Shown: piece by piece, positions 35,130-43,635 of the stretch | How the letters are laid out: the number at the start of each line of letters is the position of its first letter | How positions within the stretch are numbered: position 1 is the first letter of the stretch | DNA from: Okeania sp. SIO2B3 | GTDB taxonomy: Bacteria > Cyanobacteriota > Cyanobacteriia > Cyanobacteriales > Microcoleaceae | Assembly (NCBI RefSeq): GCF_010672525.1 | Contig: NZ_JAAHGH010000060.1 | Location: forward strand, 1-43,635 | Length of the DNA stretch: 43,635 nt | Direction: 5' to 3' | Notes under the pieces: model-generated | Database searches by the model: none | Seen by the model: the letters and a program-made list of their open reading frames with translations, nothing else | What the model was told of the DNA's origin: nothing | Translations under genes and position numbers: made by a program

Positions 35130-35171
35130 AATGTAAATGAGTTTAAATTAAATATTCGTATTTTTTGTTAC
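35130..35171 (-). promoter_or_regulatory. NtcA-activated type promoter of nirA
   Basis: On the minus strand: GTAACAAAAAATAC (35171-35158), a perfect GTA-N8-TAC box. Exactly 22 bases later comes TACATT (35135-35130), a TAN3T -10 box. The 22-23-base spacing is that of classical NtcA-activated promoters. The inferred transcript has a leader of about 170 bases before the nirA ATG at 34952. Confidence 0.85.
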
Positions 35172-35310
35172 AAAATGTATATTTTTATGAATAAAATGTA
35201 TATATAGAATGCGTTTATTGCATTTTAGCTGCAAAAGCATACATAGATATATAGGGACAAGGGCTAATAACTGTTCTATAGAAGCCATTTGAGATCTATT
35301 TAATAAAGAT

Positions 35311-35380
35311 ATGGGGAGATGGGGAGATGGGGGGATGGGGGGATGGGGAGATGGGGGGATGGGGGGATGGGGAGATGGGA
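35311..35380 (+). repeat. G-rich minisatellite (GGGGAGATGGGG steps)
   Basis: Same step sequence as 18060-18132. The stretch 35381-35585 that follows holds GC-richer unknown sequence (GCGTTCCGCAAGCGAGC) with no gene. Confidence 0.8.
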
Positions 35381-35586
35381 GCAAATTTCAACCTGCTTGG
35401 TCAGCATTCCCTCTCTTGGTGCGCGTTCCGCAAGCGAGCTGTCGTCGTCGCGGGGTCGCATCCGCTTTTTCCCCTATTCTCGTTCCTGAATTTCCTGACT
35501 TAACCAGAACTGAGGACTACAGCCAAAAGTACATACCTCCTGCAAAGATACCACTCAGGGGTTCTATATTTTTTGTGCTGTAATAC

Positions 35587-35785
35587 CAAGTGTGAAAAAA
35601 GAATGTTACGAATAATAAGGGTGATAAAAAGACTTTTCAGTAAATGTCCCTTTGACTAAAAAGATGATTTATGGGCTAATAAATGATATCGAAGACATTC
35701 ATTCTGACTCGTGACTCCTGACTCCTGACTCCTAAAAAATACCCTAGCTATTTGTAGCAAACATTTATCAAATTGGTAGAATTCA
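35587..35785 (+). repeat. ~200-bp dispersed repeat, copy 2
   Basis: Sister of 19497-19670: GTGAAAAAAGAATGTTACG, ATTCATTCTGAC, CTCCTGA steps, TAGCTATTTGTAGCAAAC and ATTTATCAAATTGGTA. From 35786 to 35959 the DNA is AT-rich leader for the kinase gene, with no clear promoter boxes. Confidence 0.6.
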
Positions 35786-35959
35786 ATATGTGGGTCAGCT
35801 TAAAATCAAAAAGATACAAGTCAGTAGTCAGCATTTACTAGACAAAAGTTTCAAGTTGCTCAACTGTAAATATACAGAACTTTTTAGAATCGTCAGGCGC
35901 ACTTTAAAATTAATTTCTTTCTCGCTGTTTTCTTTTCTCTATTGCCTTTCACAAAAAAT

Positions 35960-37888
35960 ATGTTTAAATATATTCCTCATGGACACTGTTATCTATGGAA
36001 TCCTAGTTTAGTTAGCTTGCATTTAATCTCAGATATTCTGATTGCTGTTGCTTACTTCTCTATCCCTTTAATGTTGGTTTATTTTATCCAGCAAAGACAA
36101 GATTTACCTTTTCCTTCTATATTCTGGCTATTTAGCGCCTTTATTGTTTCTTGTGGGACAACCCATGTTCTAGATGTGTGGACCTTATGGCATCCCACTT
36201 ACTGGTTTTCAGGAATTTTGAAAGCTATAACTGCCATAATTTCATTGTTTACAGCTTTTGAACTCCGTATTCTCATACCTCAAGCTTTACTATTGCCTAG
36301 TCCAGAAGAACTAGAAAAAGCAAATCAGGAACTACAGAAACAAATAGTAGAACGCCAGCGTATAGAAACTCAATTACGAGAAAGCGAAGTTAAATTTTAT
36401 GCTGCTGCGGAAGCAAGTTTAGATAGTTTATTTATATTTAATAGTCTGCGGGATGAAACTGGACGTATTGTTGATTTTATTTTTGTAGAGCTAAACTCCC
36501 GCGCCGAACAACTCATTTCTATGACTAAATCAGAAGTATTGGGACAAAGACTGTCTGAACTAATTCCTACCAACGATACTAGAGGTTTCTTGGAAAAATA
36601 CGTTCAGGTTGTGGAAACAGGTAAAGTTTTCAAAGAAGAGTTTTCCACAAATCTCTTTACTCCCAATATCTCCTGGTTGCAACATATGGTAGTTCCTCTA
36701 ACAGATGGTATTGCTATTACTACTAGAGATATCACCGAACACAAACAGATGGAAAAAATATTGCAAGAAAGAAAAGAACGTTTCCGTCTAGCTTTCGATC
36801 ATGCACCTATTGGTATTGCCCTGGTATCACCAGATGGAAATTTTATCCGGGTTAACCGTGCTTTGTGTGTAATGCTGGGTTACAGTGAAGTTGAATTGAT
36901 ACAGTTAACCTTCCCAGAAATTACTCATCCTGAGGATCTAACTACTGACCTTGCTTTTGTACAGCAGCTCTTAGAGGGCGAAATCAACTTCTACACGATA
37001 GAGAAGCGATACATTAATCAGGAAGATAATATTGTCTGGACAATTTTGAGTGTTTCTCTAGTAAAAGATCCATCAGGTGAACCTCTGTATTTCATTTCTC
37101 AAATTCAAAATATTACTTCCCGCAAGCAACATGAAGCTGAACAGCAAAGACTCATTACTAAGCTAAAAATCAGTAACCAAGAACTAGAAGATTTTGCTTA
37201 TGTAGCTTCCCACGACTTGCAGGAACCACTGCGGAAAATTCAGACCTTTGGCGATCGCCTCAAAATTAAATATGGGGGAGTGTTAGATGAAAAAGGGCAA
37301 GACTATCTACAAAGAATGCAGAGTGCTGCCAAAAGGATGCAAATTTTAATTAGGGATTTATTAAACTTCTCACGCATTACGACTAAAGCGCAACCCTATG
37401 TACCTGTAACCCTTTCTCAAATAGTGGCAGAAGTTATTGACGACTTGGAAAACCCCATTGAACAAACAAAAGCTCAGGTGGAAGTAGGAGAGTTACTCAC
37501 CATTCAGGCCGACTCAATACAAATGCGACAATTGTTCCAAAATTTAATTGGCAATGCACTTAAATTTCACATACCAGGAAATTGCCCCATTGTCAAGGTA
37601 GAAGCAATTTTACAGTCGGAAATTAATCAAGTTCAAATTATGGTATCCGACAATGGAATAGGTTTTGAGGAAAAATATTTAGACCGAATATTTACTCCTT
37701 TCCAACGACTGCATGGCAAGCAAAAATATCAAGGTACTGGCATAGGTCTGGCAATATGTCGTAAAATAGTAGAGAGACATAATGGTAATATTACTGCTCG
37801 TAGTATCCCCAATCAAGGAACTACTTTTGTGATTACTTTGCCCATTAAACAAACTGTAGAAAAGCAAAAGGAGCATATCTTAAGTTGA
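35960..37888 (+). CDS. Ethylene-receptor-like hybrid-free histidine kinase (ETR1-type membrane domain, two PAS, HisKA, HATPase)
   Basis: 642 residues from the ATG at 35960; a TTG at 35942 is an alternative. Residues ~18-115 form three membrane helices matching the ethylene-binding domain of plant ETR1: LISDILIAVAYFSIPLMLVYF and FIVSCGTTHVLDVWT. With this start the key residues fall at Asp25, Tyr32, Ile35, Pro36, Ile62, Cys65 and His69, the same numbers as in ETR1, where Cys65 and His69 bind the copper cofactor. A coiled coil follows, then two PAS domains (~150-270, ~278-395). The HisKA is of the phytochrome/Rcp-partner type (EDFAYVASHDLQEPLRKI, His418), and the ATPase domain has FQNLIGNALKFH, DNGIGF and GTGIGLAICRKI. 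The stop overlaps the start of an Rcp1-like regulator. The relative with known function is Synechocystis SynEtr1. Sensing of ethylene or a similar signal is a strong inference. Confidence 0.92.
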   Translation: MFKYIPHGHCYLWNPSLVSLHLISDILIAVAYFSIPLMLVYFIQQRQDLPFPSIFWLFSAFIVSCGTTHVLDVWTLWHPTYWFSGILKAITAIISLFTAFELRILIPQALLLPSPEELEKANQELQKQIVERQRIETQLRESEVKFYAAAEASLDSLFIFNSLRDETGRIVDFIFVELNSRAEQLISMTKSEVLGQRLSELIPTNDTRGFLEKYVQVVETGKVFKEEFSTNLFTPNISWLQHMVVPLTDGIAITTRDITEHKQMEKILQERKERFRLAFDHAPIGIALVSPDGNFIRVNRALCVMLGYSEVELIQLTFPEITHPEDLTTDLAFVQQLLEGEINFYTIEKRYINQEDNIVWTILSVSLVKDPSGEPLYFISQIQNITSRKQHEAEQQRLITKLKISNQELEDFAYVASHDLQEPLRKIQTFGDRLKIKYGGVLDEKGQDYLQRMQSAAKRMQILIRDLLNFSRITTKAQPYVPVTLSQIVAEVIDDLENPIEQTKAQVEVGELLTIQADSIQMRQLFQNLIGNALKFHIPGNCPIVKVEAILQSEINQVQIMVSDNGIGFEEKYLDRIFTPFQRLHGKQKYQGTGIGLAICRKIVERHNGNITARSIPNQGTTFVITLPIKQTVEKQKEHILS

Positions 37889-38334
37889 ATAGAAGACCAG
37901 TACCAATTCTCATGGCTGAAGATGATGAGGACGATCGTCTCCTGGCGGTGGAAGCTTTTGAGGAAAGTAAATTACTTAATAAGCTATATCTTGTTGAAGA
38001 TGGGGAAGAATTATTAGATTTTTTATATCATCGAGGTGCTTATACAGACATCAAAACTTCGCCTGAGCCAGGAATAATTTTGTTAGACTTAAATATGCCC
38101 AAAAAAGATGGCCGAGAGGCGATCAAAGAAATTAAAGCTGACCCTCATTTACGTTTAATTCCTGTTGTAGTTTTAACTACTTCTAAAGAAGAAGAAGATA
38201 TCTATACTTCTTATCAATTAGGAATTAGTTCATTTATTGTCAAGCCAGTAACATTTGAGGGATTAATAACAGTCATCCAAAGTTTGAGTAGATATTGGTT
38301 TGAAATTGTTGAACTCCCTGCTAGAGAATATTGA
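37885..38334 (+). CDS. Rcp1-like single-domain response regulator
   Basis: 149-residue receiver with no output domain, of the Rcp1 (cyanobacterial phytochrome partner) subfamily. The acidic pocket is in AEDDEDD, phospho-acceptor Asp68 in ILLDLNMPKKDGREA, the conserved Thr in VVLTTSKEEEDI, and Lys120 in FIVKPVTFEG. The TTG start overlaps the kinase stop (TTGA), with AAGGAG about 12 bases upstream. Starting at the internal ATG (residue 10) would cut the first beta strand, so TTG is preferred. Translational coupling means it is almost certainly the partner of the ethylene-receptor-like kinase. Having no output domain, it must act by protein contact or phosphotransfer. Confidence 0.95.
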   Translation: MNRRPVPILMAEDDEDDRLLAVEAFEESKLLNKLYLVEDGEELLDFLYHRGAYTDIKTSPEPGIILLDLNMPKKDGREAIKEIKADPHLRLIPVVVLTTSKEEEDIYTSYQLGISSFIVKPVTFEGLITVIQSLSRYWFEIVELPAREY

Positions 38335-38467
38335 ATCTACTGGGGAAATTTTCCCTTCTAATTTCTTGGGAAAATTATATGTATTAGATGATTTATGTTG
38401 GTTGCGATGACAATTGTTTACCTGGGTATAACTATGATTCATAGTATATAAAATCAAGCAGACTTTT

Positions 38468-41419
38468 ATGCAAAAATACACTATTAATGTTCTCCTAATA
38501 GAAGATGATGAAGATGATTTTATCATCATTGATGACATCTTGTCAGAAGTAGAATCACCAACAATATCTCTGAATTGGGAAAATACTTATGAAGGGGGAT
38601 TAGCTGCAATAGAAACAGGAAAATATGATGTTTGTTTGCTTGACTATCGTCTAGGAGAAAAAGATGGAATAGAATTACTCAAAACAGCAATAGACTTAAA
38701 TTGTCAGACACCAATTATATTAGTCACAGGTCAAGGCGATCGAGAATTAGACCTACTGGCGATGAAAATTGGAGCAGCAGATTATTTGAATAAATTAGAA
38801 ATTCGAGAATATACATTAGAGCGAGTAATTCGCTATGTCATTGAAAGAAATAAAAATTTAATTGCCCTCAAAGAAAGTCAAGAAAAACTACAAGAAGCTC
38901 AAAAAATTCCCCATTTAGGAAACTGGGAATTAGACTTAAAAACACAGAAAATAACTTGGTCTGATGAAGTATTTCGGATTTTTGGTCTGAGTTCAACTCA
39001 AAAGCAACCAACTTATCCAGAATTCCTCGAAATGTTCCTTCCTGAAAGTCGAAAATTATGGTCTAAAAATATGGCTTTAATCTTAGAGAAAACACAAAAG
39101 TGTGAATGTGAATATGAAATAATTCGCCCGGACGGAACAGTGAGATATCTTTATACTAAGACGACTTTAATCACAAATAGTAACTTAGAATCAATCGGCA
39201 TATTTGGCACAATTCTAGATATTACAAAGCGCCAACTAGCCGAATTAGAAGTCAAAAAAATCAGAAAACAAGAGCATTTATTAAGTCTAGTAATAGACAG
39301 AATTCATCAATCTTTAAACTTAGAGGAAATATTAGAAACGACAGTAGAGTCGGTGCGAGAATTTTTGCAGTGTGACCGGGTACTAATTTACCGTTTCTTA
39401 CCAAATGGTCATGGTGTGGTAGAAAAAGAATCTTTAGCAGCAAATTGTCTTTCACTGTTAGGAATGACAATAGTAGATCCATGTTTTCCCAATAGCAATA
39501 TTTTAGAACGTTACAAACAAGGTTATTTTAGTATTATTAGTAATATTAATCAATCAAAAATTAAATCATGTTATGCAGAACTGCTGACACAATTTCAGGT
39601 GAAAGCAAATATAGTGCTACCTATCTTAATTACAAACGAAACTGAAAACAAAAATCATACAGAAAAATCAGAAATTAATGTATGGGGGTTATTAATAGCT
39701 CATCATTGTCGAGAAAATAGAGAGTGGGAAATATCGGAAACTGACTTATTAAGACGCTTGGCAGCTCAGACAGCGATCGCTATTCAACAAGCTCAACTTT
39801 ATCAATATGTAGAAAGCTTAAACCAAGAATTAACAGATAATAATTTATCTTTACAACAAGAAATTACAGAAAGAAAAAGAGCTGAATCCGAAATCAGATT
39901 TTTATTAGAAACTACTCAATCTATTAATAATGCAGATGATTTTAATTCTGCATTAGCAATTATTCTTCAGTCTTGTTGTCAATTAATTGATTGGGATTTT
40001 AGTGAGGCATGGACTCCGAATCAAGATACTAATTTGCTCGAATGTAGTCAAGGTTGGTGTCCTCAAAAACCAGATTTATTTGAGTGTAGAGACCAGAGCA
40101 TGAAACTAACTTTTAGTCATAATAATGGTTTACCTGGTAGAATTTTTGCATCTCAAAAATCAGAGTGGGTTGAAGATTTTTCAATTGAGTCAAAATTAGC
40201 TGCTATAGCAGATTTAAAAACAGCTTTTGGAGTGCCAATTATTGTCGAAAAAAAAGTGTTGGCAATCTTGATTTTCTTTAACAAAAAAGTACTATCTCGG
40301 CAGCTCCATGTAATGCAATTAATTGAGGTAGTAGCTACTCAATTAGGCTCTCTAGTCCAACATAAGCAAGTAGAAGAATCTCTCAGAATTGCAGAACAAC
40401 TATATCACGAGATAGTAGAAAATGCTGTTGATGGTATTTTTCAGACTACTCCTTCTGGACGTTTTATTAGTGCAAATATGGCATTAGCAAAAATGTGTGG
40501 TTATAGTTCGCCAGAAGAGTTAATCAAGAGTATTCAAGATATTTCTCGCCAGGTTTATTTTGTAGTAAACCGACGGCAAGAATTTATATTGGCAATGAAA
40601 GCAGATAATGCAGTACATAATTTTGAGTCCTTAGTCTATTGCAAAGATGGTAATACAATTTGGATTTCTGAAAATGCTCGCGCTGTCAATGATTCTCAGG
40701 GAAAATTATTGTATTATGAGGGTACTGTTTCCAATATTACCGAGCGAAAAATAGCACAGGAAGCTTTGAAGTTTCAGAAACAACAAATGCAACAATTATT
40801 GCTAAATATTCTGCCAGCTAAAATTGCTCAACGCCTGCAAACAGGAGCAAGATCGATTGCTGATAGTTTTGATGATGTGAGTGTGTTATTTGCTGACTTG
40901 GTAGGATTTACTGAATTTTGCTCAAATGTTTCTGCCATTGAACTTGTAGATTTTCTGAATTTGATTTTTTCGGAGTTTGACCAACTAGCCCAAAAGTATC
41001 GTTTGGAAAAAATTAAAACTATTGGAGATGCTTATATGGTAGTTGGTGGTTTGCTAATACAACAAGAAGACCATTTACAGGCGATCGCTAATATGGCACT
41101 AGAGATGCAAGCTTGTTTAGAGCGTATTTGCGTTCAACAACAAACATCTCTAACTCTACGAATTGGTATTCATGTCGGACCTGTAGTTGCTGGAGTTATT
41201 GGTCAGACTAAATTTATCTACGATCTGTGGGGTGATACTGTAAATATTGCATCTCGAATGGAGTCTAGTGGTATTGATGGTGAAATTCAAGTTACCTCTG
41301 TTATATATCAGCGACTCAAAGAAAAATTTGTCTTTGAAGAGCGAGGTGAAATTTCAATTAAGGGAAAAGGAAATATGACTACCTATCTACTGAAAGAACA
41401 AGTAGAAGTAAGCGTTTAG
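38468..41419 (+). CDS. Receiver-PAS-GAF-GAF-PAS class III nucleotidyl cyclase (predicted adenylate cyclase)
   Basis: 983-residue soluble signalling protein that should make cAMP in response to phosphorylation and small-molecule or light input. Domains in order: receiver (~5-125; IEDDEDDF, phospho-Asp59 in CLLDYRLGEKDG), PAS (~140-260; HLGNWELD ... GTILDITKRQ), GAF (~275-455; FLQCDRVLIYRFLPNGHGVV, similar to phytochrome GAFs but without an obvious bilin Cys at the usual site), GAF (~485-635), PAS (~645-760) and the catalytic domain (~800-975). Metal aspartates are Asp810 (FADLVGFT) and Asp854 (IGDAYM). Substrate-selecting Lys850 and Asp919 (YDLWGD) are the adenine-specific pair, and Asn926/Arg930 complete the transition-state motif. 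It lies 133 bases after the Rcp1-like gene on the same strand. The phosphate could come from the upstream kinase. Confidence 0.93.
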   Translation: MQKYTINVLLIEDDEDDFIIIDDILSEVESPTISLNWENTYEGGLAAIETGKYDVCLLDYRLGEKDGIELLKTAIDLNCQTPIILVTGQGDRELDLLAMKIGAADYLNKLEIREYTLERVIRYVIERNKNLIALKESQEKLQEAQKIPHLGNWELDLKTQKITWSDEVFRIFGLSSTQKQPTYPEFLEMFLPESRKLWSKNMALILEKTQKCECEYEIIRPDGTVRYLYTKTTLITNSNLESIGIFGTILDITKRQLAELEVKKIRKQEHLLSLVIDRIHQSLNLEEILETTVESVREFLQCDRVLIYRFLPNGHGVVEKESLAANCLSLLGMTIVDPCFPNSNILERYKQGYFSIISNINQSKIKSCYAELLTQFQVKANIVLPILITNETENKNHTEKSEINVWGLLIAHHCRENREWEISETDLLRRLAAQTAIAIQQAQLYQYVESLNQELTDNNLSLQQEITERKRAESEIRFLLETTQSINNADDFNSALAIILQSCCQLIDWDFSEAWTPNQDTNLLECSQGWCPQKPDLFECRDQSMKLTFSHNNGLPGRIFASQKSEWVEDFSIESKLAAIADLKTAFGVPIIVEKKVLAILIFFNKKVLSRQLHVMQLIEVVATQLGSLVQHKQVEESLRIAEQLYHEIVENAVDGIFQTTPSGRFISANMALAKMCGYSSPEELIKSIQDISRQVYFVVNRRQEFILAMKADNAVHNFESLVYCKDGNTIWISENARAVNDSQGKLLYYEGTVSNITERKIAQEALKFQKQQMQQLLLNILPAKIAQRLQTGARSIADSFDDVSVLFADLVGFTEFCSNVSAIELVDFLNLIFSEFDQLAQKYRLEKIKTIGDAYMVVGGLLIQQEDHLQAIANMALEMQACLERICVQQQTSLTLRIGIHVGPVVAGVIGQTKFIYDLWGDTVNIASRMESSGIDGEIQVTSVIYQRLKEKFVFEERGEISIKGKGNMTTYLLKEQVEVSV

Positions 41420-41483
41420 CAATTCAGGTATTAACTAGGGTTTGCGTATGGAAAGTCTTTTTGCTCTTTGTATTAGAATTAAT

Positions 41484-42691
41484 CAGCTACTGCTCTATAA
41501 AACCGATACAAAGCGTCATATAGTATGACAATTTGATGTTTACTTCCTGCTTCTTGTGAGGCCGTCGGCGGTTACTCATCCACAGGCATTTACGGTCGAG
41601 CCGACCGCATCTCTCGCTCTTTATACTGGCATTTAAATCTCTATCTATTGACAAGCCACATGACGGGCAGTCATAAGTCCTTACATTTAAGGGCATATCT
41701 TGGACGTGACCGCAGTTTGAGCAAGTCTTTGACGATGGAAAAAATCTATCAACTACTACTAACTCAGAGTCATACCATTGACACTTGTATTTAAGCTGTC
41801 TCCGGAATTCATAAAACCACTATCTGCTAACTGATTTAGCTAGCTTCTGGTTAGCTAACATACCGCGAACATTCAAATCTTCACCCACCCCTCTTGCTCC
41901 CCTCCCAGGAGGGGATGGGGGTGGGTTGTGGTTCAAGGCTTGCGTATGTTGTCAATTTATGAAGTGCGTCTTGACGGATGTTGGCTACTTTTCTATGTAA
42001 TCTCCCTATCTTTAGTTGTGCCGCCCGACCGTTAGCAGAACCTACCTCTTTATGACGATTTAGGTATTGCATTCTAGATAGTTTAGCTTCAAATCTTTGA
42101 TAAGATTTTACACTTTCAAATACTTTAGCGTCACTTAAAGTTGCTAAAGTTTTTACTCCTAAATCTACACCAACAATTTCAGTCTTTTTAGGTGTTGAAG
42201 TCGGAGTAAATTCATAGCTGCAACTTAGATACCAATCACCTGCTTGCCTGCTAATAGTTATTTTTTGAGTTGTAGCTTCAATTGGTTCATAAGTTTTGAC
42301 CCAACCAATAAAAGGTAATTTATGATTCCATCCATTTAATTCTATTGGTTTTCCACTGGTTTTCTATGGTGAATGAATCAGACTTACCTTTCTTTTTAAA
42401 CTTTGGGCGTTTACCTAACCCCTGAAAAAACCTTTTAAATGCCTCACCCAAGTTAATAAAAGCATATTGGTAAACTTTAGATGACAAGTTTTTCATCCAG
42501 GGGTAAAGAGGCTTTGTATAGTTAGTAAAAACCTCTCTAAGTTTACGAGCATTAGGTTTATAACCATCTCTGTAAGCTGCGTTCCACAAACTTAAACCCC
42601 AGTTATAACAGAAACGTGAGTAGCCTGCGTGTTGAGCCATGAGAGTTTTCTGCTTGTTATTGAGTTTGAGCTTGGTTCTAATGGATTTCAT
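41484..42691 (-). pseudogene. tnpB: TnpB (IS200/IS605 family), inactivated by several lesions
   Basis: A second, unrelated tnpB on the minus strand. The N-terminal frame (start 42691) reads YSRFCYNWGLSLWNAAYRDG and RPKFKKKGKSDSFTIENQ, then a frameshift near 42355 leads to KPIELNGWNHKLPFIGWVKT in another frame. The RuvC start VGVDLGVKTLATLSDAKV and RHKEVGSANGRAAQLKIGRL follow. At about 41890-41940 a GC-rich CCCCTCCTGGGAGGGG palindrome and an extra base interrupt the frame just before EDLNVRGMLANQKLAKSVS. A TAG stop lies at 41820-41822. The zinc ribbon (CSNCGHVQDM ... YDCPSCGLSIDRDLNAS) and the end KQEVNIK survive. A typical GSTVNACG segment appears out of frame, showing a further shift. No tnpA. 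Clearly non-functional. Confidence 0.9.
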
Positions 42692-42812
42692 TTACTTGTG
42701 TTTCATGTGCGCAGCAAACATAGTCTGTCTAATAGTACGCTTTATAACTTATTATATCGTTATTATTTGATTAAGTCAATGCTCCCCCACTCCCCTACTC
42801 TCAACTATATAA

Positions 42813-42918
42813 TACAGCGCTTTTCAAATTGATGAACCACATCTTCACAAGCAAAACTCTTTAGGGAGGTTCCATGGAACGTCCCTACTGTGGTCTACCG
42901 TGCAGGAAAACCGCTGTA
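42813..42918. mobile_element. 106-bp MITE, TACAGCG ends
   Basis: TACAGCGCTTTTC (42813-42825) and GAAAACCGCTGTA (42906-42918) are inverted ends with one mismatch, with terminal TA dinucleotides as in Tc1/IS630-type MITEs. A near-perfect 24-bp palindrome centred on GGTTCCATGGAAC lies inside at 42863-42886. Confidence 0.75.
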
Positions 42919-43214
42919 AGTATATTATTTGTGGGTATTTAAAGAGACATGATATAATAGCTGAAGACTTACAAATATATGGATAGTTAGGTGATGTATT
43001 AAAGAACTTTAGCAGCGATCAAATAAGTAAATAAGCAAAATTATTTGTATATTTAATGTTGAGTTATATTTTTTTCCCAGACATAGCTTAAGCCAATTTA
43101 TTTTAGTAAAAAATGCACCGATAATTTGGTATTATATCAAATTAATATAAAGTTGCATAGAATAATATTTTAATCAGAGTCTACTGTAGATCGAGACAGA
43201 CAAATTAATGAATT

Positions 43215-43306
43215 TCATCATTCTGTGCAGCCTCACATAAAATTGGTATAACACCTAACACCTAACACCGAATTCTATGCAGCTTCACATAAAATTGATA
43301 TTAGTA
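43215..43306. repeat. Two short repeats similar to the 2-5 kb array
   Basis: TTCTGTGCAGCCTCACATAA then AATTGGTAT (about 43221), and TTCTATGCAGCTTCACATAA then AATTGATAT (about 43273), separated by CACCTAA steps. On the minus strand the first encodes E-A-A-Q-N-D-E, close to the EASQNEN/GASQDDD phrases of the array. The rest of 42919-43354 is AT-rich with no gene seen. Confidence 0.55.
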
Positions 43307-43354
43307 CTTAAATATTATTCTCAAATTAAAACTTAGTAAATAAATATTTATATC

Positions 43355-43635
43355 ATGGAAAAGCAGATTATTAATGTTCTCCTAATAGAAGATGATCAAG
43401 ATGATTTTATCATCATTGATGACATCTTGTCAGAAGTAGAATCACCAACAATATCTCTGAATTGGGAAAATACTTATGAAGGGGGATTAGCTGCAATAGA
43501 AACAGGAGAATATGATGTTTGTTTGCTTGACTATCGTCTAGGAGAAAAAGATGGAATAGAATTACTCAAAACAGCAATAGACTTAAATTGTCAGACACCA
43601 ATTATATTAGTCACAGGTCAAGGCGATCGAGAATT
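43355..43635 (+). CDS. Response regulator receiver domain, near-identical to the cyclase N-terminus (partial)
   Basis: Open to the right window edge; 93 complete codons are visible. After a diverged start (MEKQIINVLLIEDDQDDF against MQKYTINVLLIEDDEDDF) it matches 38483-38748 over 266 bases (43370-43635) with only two differences that I can find. One changes Glu to Gln in the acidic start and one changes Lys to Glu before YDVCLLDYRL. Receiver residues (EDD, phospho-Asp in CLLDYRLGEKDG) are intact. The upstream DNA is unrelated to that of the cyclase gene. The full gene may be a second PAS/GAF-type kinase or cyclase; only the receiver is visible. Confidence 0.9.
   Translation, partial: MEKQIINVLLIEDDQDDFIIIDDILSEVESPTISLNWENTYEGGLAAIETGEYDVCLLDYRLGEKDGIELLKTAIDLNCQTPIILVTGQGDRE

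Noticed and set aside
1-43635. tRNA and rRNA genes
   Set aside because: I looked for cloverleaf-like T-arm (GGTTCGAATC-type) and rRNA core motifs on both strands and saw none; a tRNAscan run would be decisive.

Overview
The window reads as chromosomal DNA of a filamentous, probably marine cyanobacterium. The evidence is many HIP1 octamers (GCGATCGC), NDH-1 subunits NdhG and NdhE, a cyanobacterial Rubisco activase with a Rubisco-small-subunit-like tail, ferredoxin-type nitrate assimilation (nirA, nrtP-type permease, narB), an Rcp1-like regulator and low GC. Coding density is only about 62 percent by my own sum, and the intergenic DNA is crowded with repeats. Both points recall the Trichodesmium/Okeania group; that placement is inference.

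Layout. 0-2.1 kb: a decayed four-helix-bundle gene, then ndhG-ndhE and a small unknown gene with its terminator. 2.2-4.9 kb: a gene-free array of degenerate repeats in two opposed arms. 5.3-7.8 kb: a 5'-truncated tnpB head to head with the Rubisco activase gene rca. 7.8-9.7 kb: two copies of a dispersed repeat, one split by a 217-bp insert, flanking the 3' end of a lost ABC permease gene. 9.7-19.1 kb: HtrA/Deg protease, RTX-type calcium-binding protein, HI0933-family flavoprotein, rubredoxin, RTX-CAP fusion and polysaccharide deacetylase. 20.4-26.7 kb: an SLH-WD40 surface protein, then a PhnD-like lipoprotein paired with a sensor kinase. 27.7-35.2 kb: the nitrate cluster nirA - unknown membrane-anchored protein - nrtP - narB, all on the minus strand, with a good NtcA-type promoter before nirA. 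36-41.4 kb: an ethylene-receptor-like histidine kinase, an Rcp1-like response regulator and a receiver-PAS-GAF-class III nucleotidyl cyclase. 41.5-43.6 kb: a dead tnpB, a small MITE, and the start of a second gene almost identical to the cyclase's receiver domain.

The most striking non-genic signal is a family of about twelve 24-25-nt hairpin elements. Each has a variable stem and a conserved 3' end resembling GCTRCGCWAA. Several can be compared with 'empty' versions of their target inside this window, and at two unrelated places the element sits in the same phase of a HIP1 octamer (GCGAT / CGC). Several MITE-like families are layered on this, with inner repeats inserted into outer ones. The most striking genic signal is the kinase at 35960. 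With the ATG start, its membrane domain carries Asp25, Tyr32, Pro36, Ile62, Cys65 and His69 at the same numbers as plant ETR1, and it is followed by an Rcp-type regulator and a predicted adenylate cyclase.
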